From: Stratiolaelaps scimitus
Lineage: Eukaryota; Arthropoda; Arachnida; Mesostigmata; Laelapidae
Direction of reading: 5' to 3'
DNA length: 64,000 bases
NCBI GenBank assembly: GCA_019614645.1
Contig: JABWDB010000002.1
Span: 24,851,501-24,915,500 of the forward strand
The notes under the pieces were generated by a model, which saw only the letters and a list, made by a program, of their open reading frames with translations, ran no database searches and was not told the origin of the DNA. Below are positions 49,643 to 60,722 of this stretch, in pieces. A program made the position numbers and the translations under genes. Positions within the stretch are counted from its first letter, which is position 1; every line of letters begins with the position of its first letter.

Positions 49643-51838
49643 CTAGTCATTAATATTGGCGATAGTATTGGAACGAGCGCCAAGCTTCGGTCTGCCGAAT
49701 GTTGATTTCGATTGCGTCTGGATTACCTGCAGACAGAAAAAAAAACGCACAGTTATTAATCACACTCATAATACCGAAAATAGTTGTCAATAAAAACAAT
49801 AAAAAATACACTGACGTAAAGCGTAGCTGGGTATTTCTAAGTAGAAGGACACAAACTCATTCAGCTGGTGCCAACTGAGATGCTATATCATGTTAACCAC
49901 GCATTTGACAAGTTGCGTCAGAAAGTCTACTAATTTGACCTTGTAATAATATACATTTGTAGAATAAGATAGAGGCAGCCACTCCACCACCATTGCTCTC
50001 AGTGTTTATACAACGAAATGATACCCTTACTGTGTTGGTACTGTATAACTGAATTCAAGCCAGAGGGTGAATAATAAATTTTCTACCTTATTCATGATAT
50101 ACTGTAGTGGTTCGATGAGACTTCTTCGGTCAAGTGAAGACACCTCAATGAGGCGGACTTTTTCACGAGCGGCCCAGTTCAGCTGAAACAAACAACACAA
50201 CAAAGATTTGCAGCTAATCAGCACACTTACGAACTTGTACAATTAACGTCTCATCCAAACGTAACAACGTTGAAAATACTATTTTATACCGATAGAAAAA
50301 CCTTTTCCTCATGAAGAGAATGTTGTACACACAGCTCATTGGGAAATCTCGTATCCCAGAAACATTCATATCACATCAATTGCCAAATGGCTCCCGAATA
50401 CCTCAACGGGTGAACGGCCCCTTCAATTTGTTACAAGAGAGACAAGTCAAACTGGACAAATTTGGCAAATTTGACGCGCTTAATTTTGTGCGCCTATTTC
50501 ATACTTACAGCAACCGCCGCTTCAACTCGCCGTTGCTTGAGATCTAATTTGGTTCCAATGATGAGGAAGTGAACGTCCTTCTTCGAAAGATTCTTATCGA
50601 TATCTTTTTTAAGCTGTTCCATGATGTTGTAGGATTCCACGTCGTTGACCGCGTAAACCTAGTGTAAACAAAAATAAGACAGTGTTTAGGAATAAAAAAA
50701 AACGAAGAAACACAAAAATACGTGTTGGTGATAGAAAAAAATATCATTTATGTTAGAGGTATAAGGCAACTGCATTATGACAAAATGTGCGATCCGCACC
50801 CACTAAACCTTGAATCTCAGGAGCTTGCGGCATAGCCTCGAAGTAATTTTTATGTTACGTCGGACGTTTTCCAGGGAGCGGCCTGATCCTCTAGGTCCAT
50901 CCTTTCTTCTTTGAATCGTTCTTTACAAGGTCACAAGCTGACCTCGTCTATGGCTACCATCAAATCACTATCAGAATATGTACGGCCTCTCGACTTGCGA
51001 CAGTCAGGTAAATACGCTTATATTATCCCTGTTCTCTTCGGAAAAAGGTGGCGATCAGGCCGTCGTTAACAAGAAAGAGACCTTTTTCTATCAGTCTACG
51101 TTTCCCATTAACTAGCGTGGGAGGTCCACGTTATCCTTACGACATTGAGTTACTGCGTTGATTTACTATGAATAAATTGACGCATTGACGTTTCACGCAG
51201 TTTCATTCGTACAGTTGAAACGTCCTTAATTACTTTCTAGAAACGCTTGTTTATTTTAGTGAAATGACAACGAACCAGGATGAAGGCGTCGGTGTGTGGC
51301 ATAAGCGTTCGCGGGATATCGTAGTTTGATGAATCAATTCCTTGCGTATCGTGAATAAACACCTGTTGAGAACGATTAAGCTCGTCGAATTTAATGTTGA
51401 TGACGAAAGGCAGAGCATTGTATACATGGGCGGCATGGAGGGGGTCGATACAGTTTGTATTTGAAATATCAACTATGAAAGGAGTATCACTTCTCGAATT
51501 GTTATTCCTTCCAGTTAAATTAAACCTATAATGATATTAAATTATCTATTTATCTATCTATCACGTATCACAACTGCAAAATGTTAGAGGCCTTCGTTTG
51601 TGCCAGTGCCAAGTATACGTCCACTTTTGGCTGGTACCGTCCAACCAACCTTTTCCCTTACGCCACGTTCCGTTTCAACAAAACAGGCATAGATGTCTTC
51701 AATGGTGGCATGGGCCTTCTTTCGTGTTGGCGGGATCCCATAGACGAGCTGTTCGACTAACGAAGTTTTGCCACTTCCACGCGCTCCGCAGACCGTTATC
51801 CGCACGAAGCGGCTCTGGTGATTCTGGTTTTTGAGCAT
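49643..51838 (-). CDS. NKIRAS: NF-kappa-B inhibitor-interacting Ras-like protein (kappaB-Ras)
   Basis: Five coding exons: 51650-51838, 51276-51362, 50509-50658, 50087-50182 and 49643-49726, all phase 0, giving 63+29+50+32+27 = 201 residues. The P-loop is GARGSGKT (residues 19-26). The switch II motif reads HDTQGI, the base motif GTKLDL, and the C-terminal part has WAAREKVRLIEVSSLDRRSL and QSKSTF. Order and spacing match kappaB-Ras (about 190 residues), small GTPases reported to bind IkappaB and restrain NF-kappaB and Ral signalling. As in that family, the Gln of Ras DTAGQ is replaced (Ile here), so weak GTPase activity is expected. The usual NKxD is TKLD here. Most splice sites are good; the exon 2 donor GTTCGT is weak. 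An AG directly precedes the ATG, so a 5' exon exists. Confidence 0.92.
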
Positions 51839-53617
51839 CTTTGGAAACTAAACGACACGATTACACATGGTTACGATGACGTTGTCAACTGGCTGGTATC
51901 TATGGTCGAATATATATATATAATATGCTTTATGTTTGGTATAACACAAACAGGAAGGACGTATCAATGAACCCTTTCTCCAATATATGGTACCTTAGTA
52001 TTATGGGACGTACCAGGTTTTTATTATTAATTACTCCATCTGAAGGGAGCATGTAATTTCTGCAAACATTATAACTTAATGCAGCCTTCGAGGAGCAACG
52101 AATTATCCCATAGAAATAATTCTGTGTACAAAATTATAAGCCACAACGAGTACAATTTAAGTTAAACGTTTGGTGCACTATGGAACAATAAGTATATAAC
52201 CTTACATCCATAAACTAAAATCTTTCTTAGAAAACCTACTGCCTAAAACGCGCCGATCCTACAACCTGCACATTCCTGTTCCTCTTCTAAACATAACCCG
52301 TATGTCAAATTATTAAAAATAACTTCATCTAATAAGCATACGTGTTAGTATTAGCTTATACTGATAGAAATGGAAACAATAATATATTAAATAACGTCGA
52401 AAGGGGGCTTTCTTTTATACTGATCCAGAATTCAGAAGGGCGATGGAACTTTCTTCCTTGAAAATCAGCCCGCTACAAAATCGACTTGTTTAAATCTTCA
52501 CGGCGATCTTCTTACCTTGTACTTTGTTTTTGTCTAGCGCATTGATGTTGATAACAGGACGACATACAACTAACCCATGGATTTCAAATGAAATGTCGTT
52601 CGTTCCGTTTTTCGCCACAAATCAGCGACGTGTCACATAGTCACAACAAGTAACAACCTGAATTTCATTCACGCAAGCAGTTGTGTGCGAGTCATTCAAG
52701 CACAATTTTGTCAATTAATATGGACCTTTATATTGTGATAGTCATAATAATAATAATGATAATAGTTGCTTTATTACTGTGTGTCAATAGAATTCATCAC
52801 ATCGTAGCACAGGGCAATTGTCAGCTACATTTGACAACAACAATAACAATAATCGGATGCTCAGAGATGGCATCAGCTGTTTGGCAGGTCTTCCCTCTCT
52901 CCGTAACGGCACAATGAATGCATAGCTCTGTGCTGCTCAAAGTATCTTTGCGGACGGGCGATTCCACCCTGGCATCACATAGCTTCCACTTGTCCATTCT
53001 TTGAGGCTATGCAAGTTATCATAAAAAAAAAGCATCGAAGCACAACGGGCAAAATAGATTTGAGATACAAATATGCCTGCTCCGAACGCCGTTGTAATAT
53101 ACACATAAGTAGCAATGAAGCCTCAAAAGCAGCCGATACATTGCCAATAAACGAAACGGAGCAGTCTCAACAAAGTGAAAACATTTTCGTTTTGGAAACA
53201 CGATATTTCCAATTTTTAGTGAACTTCGAAGAAATGTTATCCAATCATCTCCTCATACCAATATTTGTCTTGATCATTGTATTTAGGCTATTCAATTCAC
53301 GTGACACTTTTCAGCAAGCGGAACCAAATAACAGAGATACGAGCTTAATACGAGGCTGCTATTCGGGAATCTTCGCGAAAATGTGCTCAATTTTTTTCAT
53401 TTCATTAGTGGTTTATTTTCAAAAGTTATCGTCGACTATTACGTACAGGGGGGATTTAATGCAGCACAATCAAAATCTCTCCTAGGCTTTAACTTTCAGG
53501 CTAGACACATATTGCCTAAATCAACTTTTGAATTAGCCATATGTTTGCTAAGGTTGTTACCAGATTTCATGTTAACTGATTTCTACAAATTTTCCCAAAC
53601 CTTATTTGCGCACTTAC

Positions 53618-53671
53618 CTCAAATTCGTGCTTGACAATGGCAGAGCAGAAATGCTCGAGTTTCTCCGCCAT
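53618..53671 (-). CDS. Short 5' coding exon, possibly an alternative start for the NKIRAS gene
   Basis: ATG at 53671 opens MAEKLEHFCSAIVKHEFE (54 bases, phase 0) and ends at an excellent donor GAG|GTAAGT. The next minus-strand acceptor I can support is the AG just before the NKIRAS ATG at 51838, also phase 0. Splicing would add 18 residues in front of MLKNQ. Otherwise it is the first exon of a gene whose other exons I missed. The N-terminal peptide is not one I recognise in kappaB-Ras proteins. Confidence 0.4.
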
Positions 53672-56600
53672 CGTGTGACGAAAACGCTGAGTGACGAACA
53701 AAGAATGACCGATAGTAAATTGTTAAACAATTGTTAATCTTGTTCGATCGTCGCAGATCGACCGGCATCGAAGCTGTTATTGTTGACATAGACATGTAGT
53801 TATTGATCGTAGCGAAATTTTCCCATTCGTTGTAGTTGCACATTCGCCGATTCTTGTTGCATATAAACCTACGCCTTGTATACGTACAGACTCATTTGCA
53901 TGAATACAATCCATTTGGATCACGTTTTGCAACACGACAACTCTCCCAGGTACAAGGTTGTAAATACGAGATGCGTGAACAGCTGCGATGTGTTATAATA
54001 GAAATTTGCAGCTAGATCAAATCATTGATGATCAAACCATGATTTTATCATTGCTGTCTGATAACAATTTATTATTGGTTGTAGAAGCAGTATGTAGGGG
54101 CGCCGGCGATCTTTTGGTTTCCCATCTTATAGCCTAACCTAAGATATAGCGATGCAGGCCGGAGGATTAAAAAAATAGCTCTAGCACTTCAATATCAACT
54201 CTTGACCTGAGCGTCTGCTAAATATAGATTACTAGTACATGCAGGTCCAGGGTTTTTTTAATTCCTGAAAGCTCTTAGCATTAATACCCCCCCAAAGGTC
54301 AATACTGCCTGTGACACGTTAGGAATAATTTTTGCGTCTATTTGGTGTAGGAGGTGTATTATGCTTGTTCAACGTAGCTGCTTAGCAATATGAAGAACTG
54401 AAACTCTCAAAACCAGCATTTTCTACAGCTCTAAAGGACCGCTCACGAAAGGGGTAGACCTCAATCATATCACGATTAGACACTACGGTGCCTAGAAGTT
54501 CAGTGAACATACTGATCATGTCGGAACTAAGTGTTCTCCCTAGGGGTTCTTATTCTGACATCCCTGCCTGCCTATCTGAGACGAATTCTCAAGTTGTCGC
54601 CGTACCTATATACGCCAGCACTATATATTATAGTAATATATTATAGCAATACAATATTTTATAGTAATATAAATATCACAAGTCCATCACAATAGCAAGT
54701 CATTTAGTACCGAGGTACTCATGTCCGGTTGGTCAATATGTGGTATTCGCTGCCTTCGGATCTGCGGAACTTGACATCATTACTCAACTCAAGTGGAGAC
54801 ATAAGTTGTTTCTGATAAGTTCCCAATAATATTGCATACGCATTCTGATTGATTTTCTATTCGAGCTCAACCATTGTGGAAAGAATCCCGTAGCGTATGT
54901 TGGTTTATATTTTTGTGAGCACTTCATAAAACTATTAAATTGTGATAAACAAGTCATACAACAATTGGAGCTTGTCGTTTATAGTAAATTGGAGGCTGAG
55001 TCAAGCTGAAAGAGCCCTTATAAAAACGCTAACTAATGGTAGAAAGCATTAACGTATGAAATTTCCATATAATAATTGTTATGACAATATGTGCTATACA
55101 ATTAAATATATGTGACGTGAATTAATAGAGTTCATTATAATAATTGTCTCGAACAGCCGAAAAGCTTCTGTGGTGAGAATGGAGGAAAATACAAGAAAAA
55201 ACGTTTTCAACGTTTCACTAAGCTGCGACGCGCCGTTAGCACTGTAGTTCATTGGCGTCAAGCGTCCGTGATAATAACTTTTGGGGTTTCTGATCCGAAA
55301 TATTAAGAAATGCCCGTGAGACGGTCCCGTTAAGTATTCTGAACTTGAGGCAAGAGGCTCAGGTGGGCTTTGTAGTGCACCAAAACAGAATTGGCGGAAA
55401 CTGAACGGATTAACAACCTATTTGTATGGGATTCTTCTGCTTATGAAACTAGAATGATTAATTGTGTTCTTACTCGGTGAAAACAATTTCACTGATATTG
55501 TTTACTGAACCAGTAATGATCTAGAGCGGTACACCTCAGATTGGGTCAGCAGGAAATCGTTCATTGAATTCTGAATCAGTGTTACATTACCAGTAAATCT
55601 ATCTGAAAGGGCTATATATAGCATCTTGACAGGGTTATGCAGAAATTTCCATCTTCTCATACAGCACTTACTATGGAATATGAAGAACACTCTCCTAAAT
55701 GCTGGTGCCCTTAATACATTTTTGTAGCTCAAATTAGAACATTTCCAATGAGGAGTATATCGTTAAAGTTTCCAAAGATTGATTCTATGATCGAGAGAAG
55801 CATAACATAGCTATTTCGTTGTTCTCTCAAACGAACCAGTGAATTAGAGCAAGTACTTAGTTGAGACTATGAAATTAACTTTATATTAGGGAAATAAATA
55901 GTAACAATCATATTTTATTAACACCGGACGTGTACGCATTCCTTGTCCTTGGAAAATATTTCATCTCTTCATCGTTATCCCATTTCCACCTGTAAGGTTT
56001 TGATTTTCCTGGCACATTGCAGTCCCTTTCCTGTTTCAGGATCGATCTCAACAGTAGTCCTGGCTTCGACTTCTACACATATATCATAGCCATTAACTTG
56101 ACTCTAGTCAATATGATTCGCACAGGAACCCAGATCAACCATTCGATTCATTGAGGTGTCTCGTGATCTCCATAACGGGGACAAATGGTCAATCATCATC
56201 CACAATCAGTCTGCACATGTAGATTCGTCAGGAAAAATAGTTCGCCTGTTATTCTCATGGACCAAAACAGATGTTATCGAGCGGGCACTAATTAGCACTA
56301 TGTACAGTATCTATATCCTGTGTAGCCCGTCTCTATTTCTGTCCCGTCCATGATCTACTAGCTAAACTGTACAAACTGGCAGTGGGAAAAAACAACGGAT
56401 GTGGTATAGGAGTATACTTTTCATACAGAACTTCCTTACAGCTACACACTCTATGACAAACGCTGTACAAACATTGATCACACGCACATGCTGATGAGCA
56501 TGTGGAGGTGACCCCACATGACTGCTCTGAATTGAATATCATTCTTATTCTACATTTAGCGCACGCACGAAGGCACGTCTTATGCATGACTCACACCCTT

Positions 56601-56817
56601 TCAATTGTTGTAAAGAGAACCTTCTGAACATCAAGAACAACTTCCCTCGAAACTATGGTCATAAATTATTAATCCAATATTGCACGCAATAAACTAGTTT
56701 CTTTCCACACTCATGTTTTCGCATATTGGTTGTAGACGATAGCTGCCATGGGTGACGCCTCCCGATGGCGGTCAAAATAGACAATAGGTGGCATCCTTCG
56801 GCAGGGACGGTCGAACA
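53672..56817. other. A+T-rich interval with no gene assigned
   Basis: No exon with splice signals and a recognisable product was found on either strand. The interval separates two minus-strand genes. The first few hundred bases are the likely promoter side of the short exon at 53618-53671. Confidence 0.45.
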
Positions 56818-58062
56818 TTAGCGCTGAGAACGTTGAAAGATGTTCTGCGAAGCGAGAAATTCATGGAAATTCACGTCTGCAGGGCAGAGTAGGAAATCAT
56901 GCTCAAATTCATCTTCCGCATGCTTCAAGTGCATGCGATCAGCTTCCGACATCGTATTTTTCTTTTTCTCGATAGCCACCGCTGGCTTTTCAACCTGAAA
57001 GCAAAGAATGAGAAATAAAACGGTATAATAAGCTAATGTAACAATTCAACACCCGTTACAGACATTCAATGAACAGATCGAGGCTGTGCATACACACAAC
57101 GCTCGAACCGGTACTTTGAAACGGCGGACAGAAGGTTGTAACTATTCCAGCTACTCCAACAGCTGCGTCCGTTAGCTAACAAGAAAAACGGGTTTCTTGT
57201 ATGTTGACTCGAGACCAAAAATTAAAATACGAAATAAACTCGCTATTCTAGCTCGATTATTATATTTCGAAAATTGTGCTAAGATTTTCATTTACCCGCT
57301 TTGTACATTTGGTAAGATAGGCACGTGATTAGGTTCTCCTGAAATTGAGCATGGCTTTAGTGAGATTCACTAGGACACTCTGGTGAACGCTTGTTGAAAT
57401 GCGAAATGCGCCGAGTACCTTGTGTTTATTTTACAGAGGACTCGAAATTTCGATGGCATCTACTTGCGCTCGCTTTTTGCTCGAACGGCTAAAATGATTC
57501 TTCTAATGATCTCACAAAATTGGTAACGATCACTAATAACTAGACACATCATGAAAATATAGTCAGATTTCAACATAATGCCAAAATGAATGAGTTATGG
57601 CCTTCTTTCAGGCGAATTTAGTAGCCCTCTCAGCAATGTTTCAATGCGAATGTGAAATTGTGTTCCATTATTGATATTGAATATTCAAAATGATGAACGA
57701 GATATTCAAGTTCATTGATAGGCAAGATTTCAAGAAGGACACAGCGGAATCAGCTAAATTTGTCTGAAATAAAGAAAACTACTGGAACTGGTTGCTTCGA
57801 AGGGTGTAGGCGCATTTGAGTATCGTGTTTACGAGATGCTATTTTTCTTAGGATAGTTTTAACATGACGTTCGTTGATGAAGTTAAGTTTGAATATAATG
57901 AAACAAGCGTACACCAGTGACTTCCTGCACTTTCGCCTTGTGTTCAGGGCTACGGTTGTGCTCCATAGCTGCAGTGAGGGAAGCAAACTTCACGTTGCAG
58001 CAATAACACTGAAGACATTTTGGGGCAGTTAGAGCTGATACCTCACTGCCGCGGTCCGCCAT
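56818..58062 (-). CDS. Small protein with one U1/matrin-like zinc finger
   Basis: The first exon has ATG at 58062, directly after an acceptor (TCTTTTTTTTCAGTG), so a noncoding exon precedes it. It reads MADRGSEVSALTAPKCLQCY and a finger CYCCNVKFASLTAAMEHNRS with a further His in EHK (C-x2-C-x12-H-x5-H). The last exon, 56818-56994 (acceptor CTTTCAG, phase 0, TAA), encodes VEKPAVAIEKKKNTMSEADR and an acidic, Phe-rich end (EDEFEHDFLLCPADVNFHEF). The first exon's end is uncertain. Phase-0 donors exist after KAK (GTGCAG, about 57937) or VQE (GTCACT, about 57928); a slightly better GTGTAC is out of phase, so a small exon may be missing. The product would be about 105-110 residues. Fingers of this spacing usually bind RNA or DNA in nuclear complexes. 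I do not recognise the family. Confidence 0.6.
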
Positions 58063-58454
58063 CACTGAAAAAAAGATAGAGCTTATACAGACACACACAC
58101 ACCAGTACATTACTTGAAAAGAATAACAGAAAGTCGTTCATAGAAGCTGTTTCATCGTTAACAGTGTTATACCGTTATTTAGTCACCCTCCGGAATAGTG
58201 ATGACAATAGTGGTAGAGAGTGCTCTCAGACATCGAGAACCCACTACACAATTCAATGGGACCTCCAAAACCCTTATGCAAATGTCGAGCTCCGAGCGAC
58301 TTTCTTTTATCTAGCGGTTAAAGGAGACATATTTATACGGAAAAATAATAATAATAATAATTTAATTTTTTATACTTGTTGAATAATAGACTTTTAAAAG
58401 TTTTCATACTTGTTGAAATCGGTTTATCCATGAATTTCGGTTTTACTATACTTA

Positions 58455-58489
58455 CTATCCTGATTAAGTATATTATCTAATCAGGATAG
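58455..58489. repeat. 12-bp inverted repeat
   Basis: CTATCCTGATTA and TAATCAGGATAG are perfect reverse complements around an 11-base A+T loop. A direct repeat ATACTTGTTGAA lies just upstream (two copies at about 58372 and 58407). Confidence 0.75.
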
Positions 58490-59479
58490 AAAAATAAATT
58501 GCAAAATACGTCAACCATAATAAGATAGATACAACTGGGCGGTGGGCTGAAATTATAGCCTCCGATCTAGGAACTTGTTCACAGCATGGGCAAGAAATTT
58601 CCTAAGTTCCTAATTTTCTAAGTGAAAGCGCACAATTAAGACGCCATGACCTTGCTCACATTATACTTTAGCCAGACGATTCATTTCTAAACTTCTGGCT
58701 ATTTCATTATCGACGAACCATTTCTCGGAAAACTACCATAGTGAATTTTCAGTTTAGACTAACAGCTACAGACAAAATGATACAATTTTTATAAAGTCAG
58801 CATCACTATGATTATTCGCGAAGGTGTCCATCCGTAAAGGAGACAAGAGTGATTAAGTTACAATGTTTGACTCTATGGACTTGCCAAGTTCAAGCATTCC
58901 TTCACACCGAAGCTGTTATCCCCACTCGAGAGGGTTCATCATGAAATAGAAAAGAAGTTGGATTTGCTTTTCGGTAGAAGATTTCCCACATCGCACAAAT
59001 TGCACACTCCACGAATGTATTGTTACTTTTCTTACCAAATGGGTCTTAACGTGTACTTTATTCGATAGTGTCTCATTGATGCATGTTGTCAATATAATCT
59101 TGTAATACCTTCGTAATTCCCGAGCAAAACACCTCCCTTGAAACTGTCACGGACACGTTGAGCAACACTATGATAAAACACGGCCCAGCTAGCACAGGTT
59201 CGAACAGTTTAGTTCAAATCAGCGCTCATCGGCGGGATGTTTAGTTCCGACAATAACAACGGCAGTGAGAGTAGTCGCCGGCAGTCTACGAGCAGACGAC
59301 ATTTCGGTTCAGAAGCCGGTTCCGTCCCCCGAAATTGCGGGTTTGGCTGGAATATGGTTAGCAATGTCCTGTCGTCATATAGGTCTGTTGAAGAAAGCCC
59401 ATATAAGTCCAGCATTATTAACAGGCACGTCCTTGAAGCAATGCTACACAGTGATTCAGAGGCCTGTTCTGGGAAGATA

Positions 59480-59590
59480 GCTGAGGGTCAGCTGTGGAAT
59501 AGAAGGCGCCCTTCTAAATATGTTGAAGATCCTTATTATATTGCTTTTCGAGCTGACCCTCAGCGGTTCCCTATATGACAGGCCTCAGCT
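59480..59590. repeat. Short element with 14-bp inverted ends, contains dispersed repeat copy 2
   Basis: GCTGAGGGTCAGCT at 59480-59493 is the exact reverse complement of AGCTGACCCTCAGC at 59551-59564. The right arm and the following 25 bases match the intronic copy at 25074-25121. The paired ends resemble a miniature foldback transposon, but no target-site duplication was identified. Confidence 0.6.
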
Positions 59591-60189
59591 CTTAACCATT
59601 TAGGTATTACTACACTTTTAGGCACTTGCCTAGCAGTGATGATTATCTGAGACGTATTGACACATGCATAACAAACGGCGAATTCTTTAGTTGCGGTATT
59701 GAGAGATTTCCGCGCCTTAAAAATAATATCTCATGTGTCTGTGTATGTGTACTGGTATTTAAATTGATAGGAAACTGTCCGATGGATTTATAGGACACTA
59801 GTGGTAGTATTTATCGTTTAGAAGATGAATGTAAACTGGATCACTTGCAGTCTCAGAAGAAAACAAGTCAGTAGCTATTTACAGGGAAACGATTTAATAA
59901 CTATCAGGAAATATTATTTTAATGGCAGAAACACTTTTCAACTAGCCTGTATAATGAGTTACGTTCGATGTTGGCTATTTATTTATTATATATATTTGTC
60001 TACATTAAATGCTGAGGTTCTGTAACAAATGCGCCAAGAGCTGCGGCCGTAGTGCGGACCCTGTCGCGACGCTTGACTACCACGGCCTATTGTGCGAGCG
60101 CAACGCCGGTCGACAGCCGCGTTTCTAAGCTACGGAAATACCCCGCCCTCCAGGCCACTAGTCCTATCAACTGTCGTGTGCCGTCTACA

Positions 60190-60722
60190 TACGCTAACAA
60201 AGCTTTAAAATGAAGGAAAGTGGGTGCTATATGACGTCTTAACTTACTTATTTTATTTACTTGCTCGGCAAGCAAAGGAAGAGTTTTCGTTACAAAATTA
60301 TTACCGGACGTGACATAATGATCCTTTACGATAATCCCCAATGCAAAAAGCAGTGGTGAGACCTAGGATTCATGGCCATAATGTAGTCTTGTTCATTTGG
60401 CATGATCAGAAGGGTGTCCCCAGTTATGAGCCGGTTAAACCTGGTGAAACAGGTAACGCGGACTATTACACAAAACAACTCAGCAAACTAAGCCTAGAAA
60501 TTGACAGGAAATGGAGCGAGAAAGTCGAAGGGCGACGGAGAGTCGATCGCTTCCAATGGCAAGACGTTTTTTTCGCCGCGGAAGCCACACGCTGCCTTTT
60601 AGATGGGCGAGAGTTGCGGAAAGTGAGGGGCGCTATATTGATTAAGATCCATTCATTGCTTCAAAAGATACTGTAATTCCAAGTAAGCAAAAAAACGATC
60701 ATTATTTTTCGGCCAACCTAAT
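60190..60722 (+). pseudogene. Degenerate mariner transposase with its 3' terminal repeat
   Basis: Fragments in order match mariner transposases. GKWVLYDVL (about 60214) parallels the GKWVPHEL region. After a frame change, ITGRDIMILYDNPQCKKQW, then a stop (TGA), parallels the catalytic-Asp region, where the usual DEKWI is lost. After another shift, PRIHGHNVVLFIWHDQKGV and YEPVKPGETGNADYY follow. The tail (FFAAEATRCLLDGRELRK...) resembles the C-terminus, but the DNARPH segment with the second catalytic Asp is missing. GGCCAACCTAATA at 60711-60723 matches the end of mariner terminal repeats (TTAGGTTGGCC inverted), followed by TA. No 5' repeat was found. It is a dead, internally deleted copy. Confidence 0.85.
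60695..60721 (+). repeat. Right terminal inverted repeat of the mariner relic
   Basis: Read from the outside, the sequence is TTAGGTTGGCCGAAAAATAA, matching the consensus start of mariner repeats. It stands about 20 bases after the decayed transposase frame ends, as expected, and is bordered by TA, the mariner target. Confidence 0.75.

Larger units (their letters stand above)
58063..60189. other. Interval with repeats, no gene assigned
   Basis: It holds a 12-bp inverted repeat at 58455-58489, a paired-repeat segment at 59480-59564, and an open plus-strand frame from about 59237 (MFSSDNNNGSESSRR...) that is Ser-rich and unrecognised. No splice-supported gene. Confidence 0.4.

Noticed and set aside
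52494..52586. Minus-strand frame reading VVCRPVININALDKNKVQ before a stop, with a GTAAGA inside
   Set aside because: It looks coding-like, but an in-frame stop precedes it and there is no AG acceptor between, so it cannot be joined to any exon.
53009..53485. 158-residue plus-strand open frame with a hydrophobic stretch
   Set aside because: A+T-driven composition, no family resemblance and no upstream or downstream exons.
59237..59578. 113-residue Ser-rich plus-strand open frame
   Set aside because: Its end runs through the foldback repeat shared with an intron, and no gene context was found.
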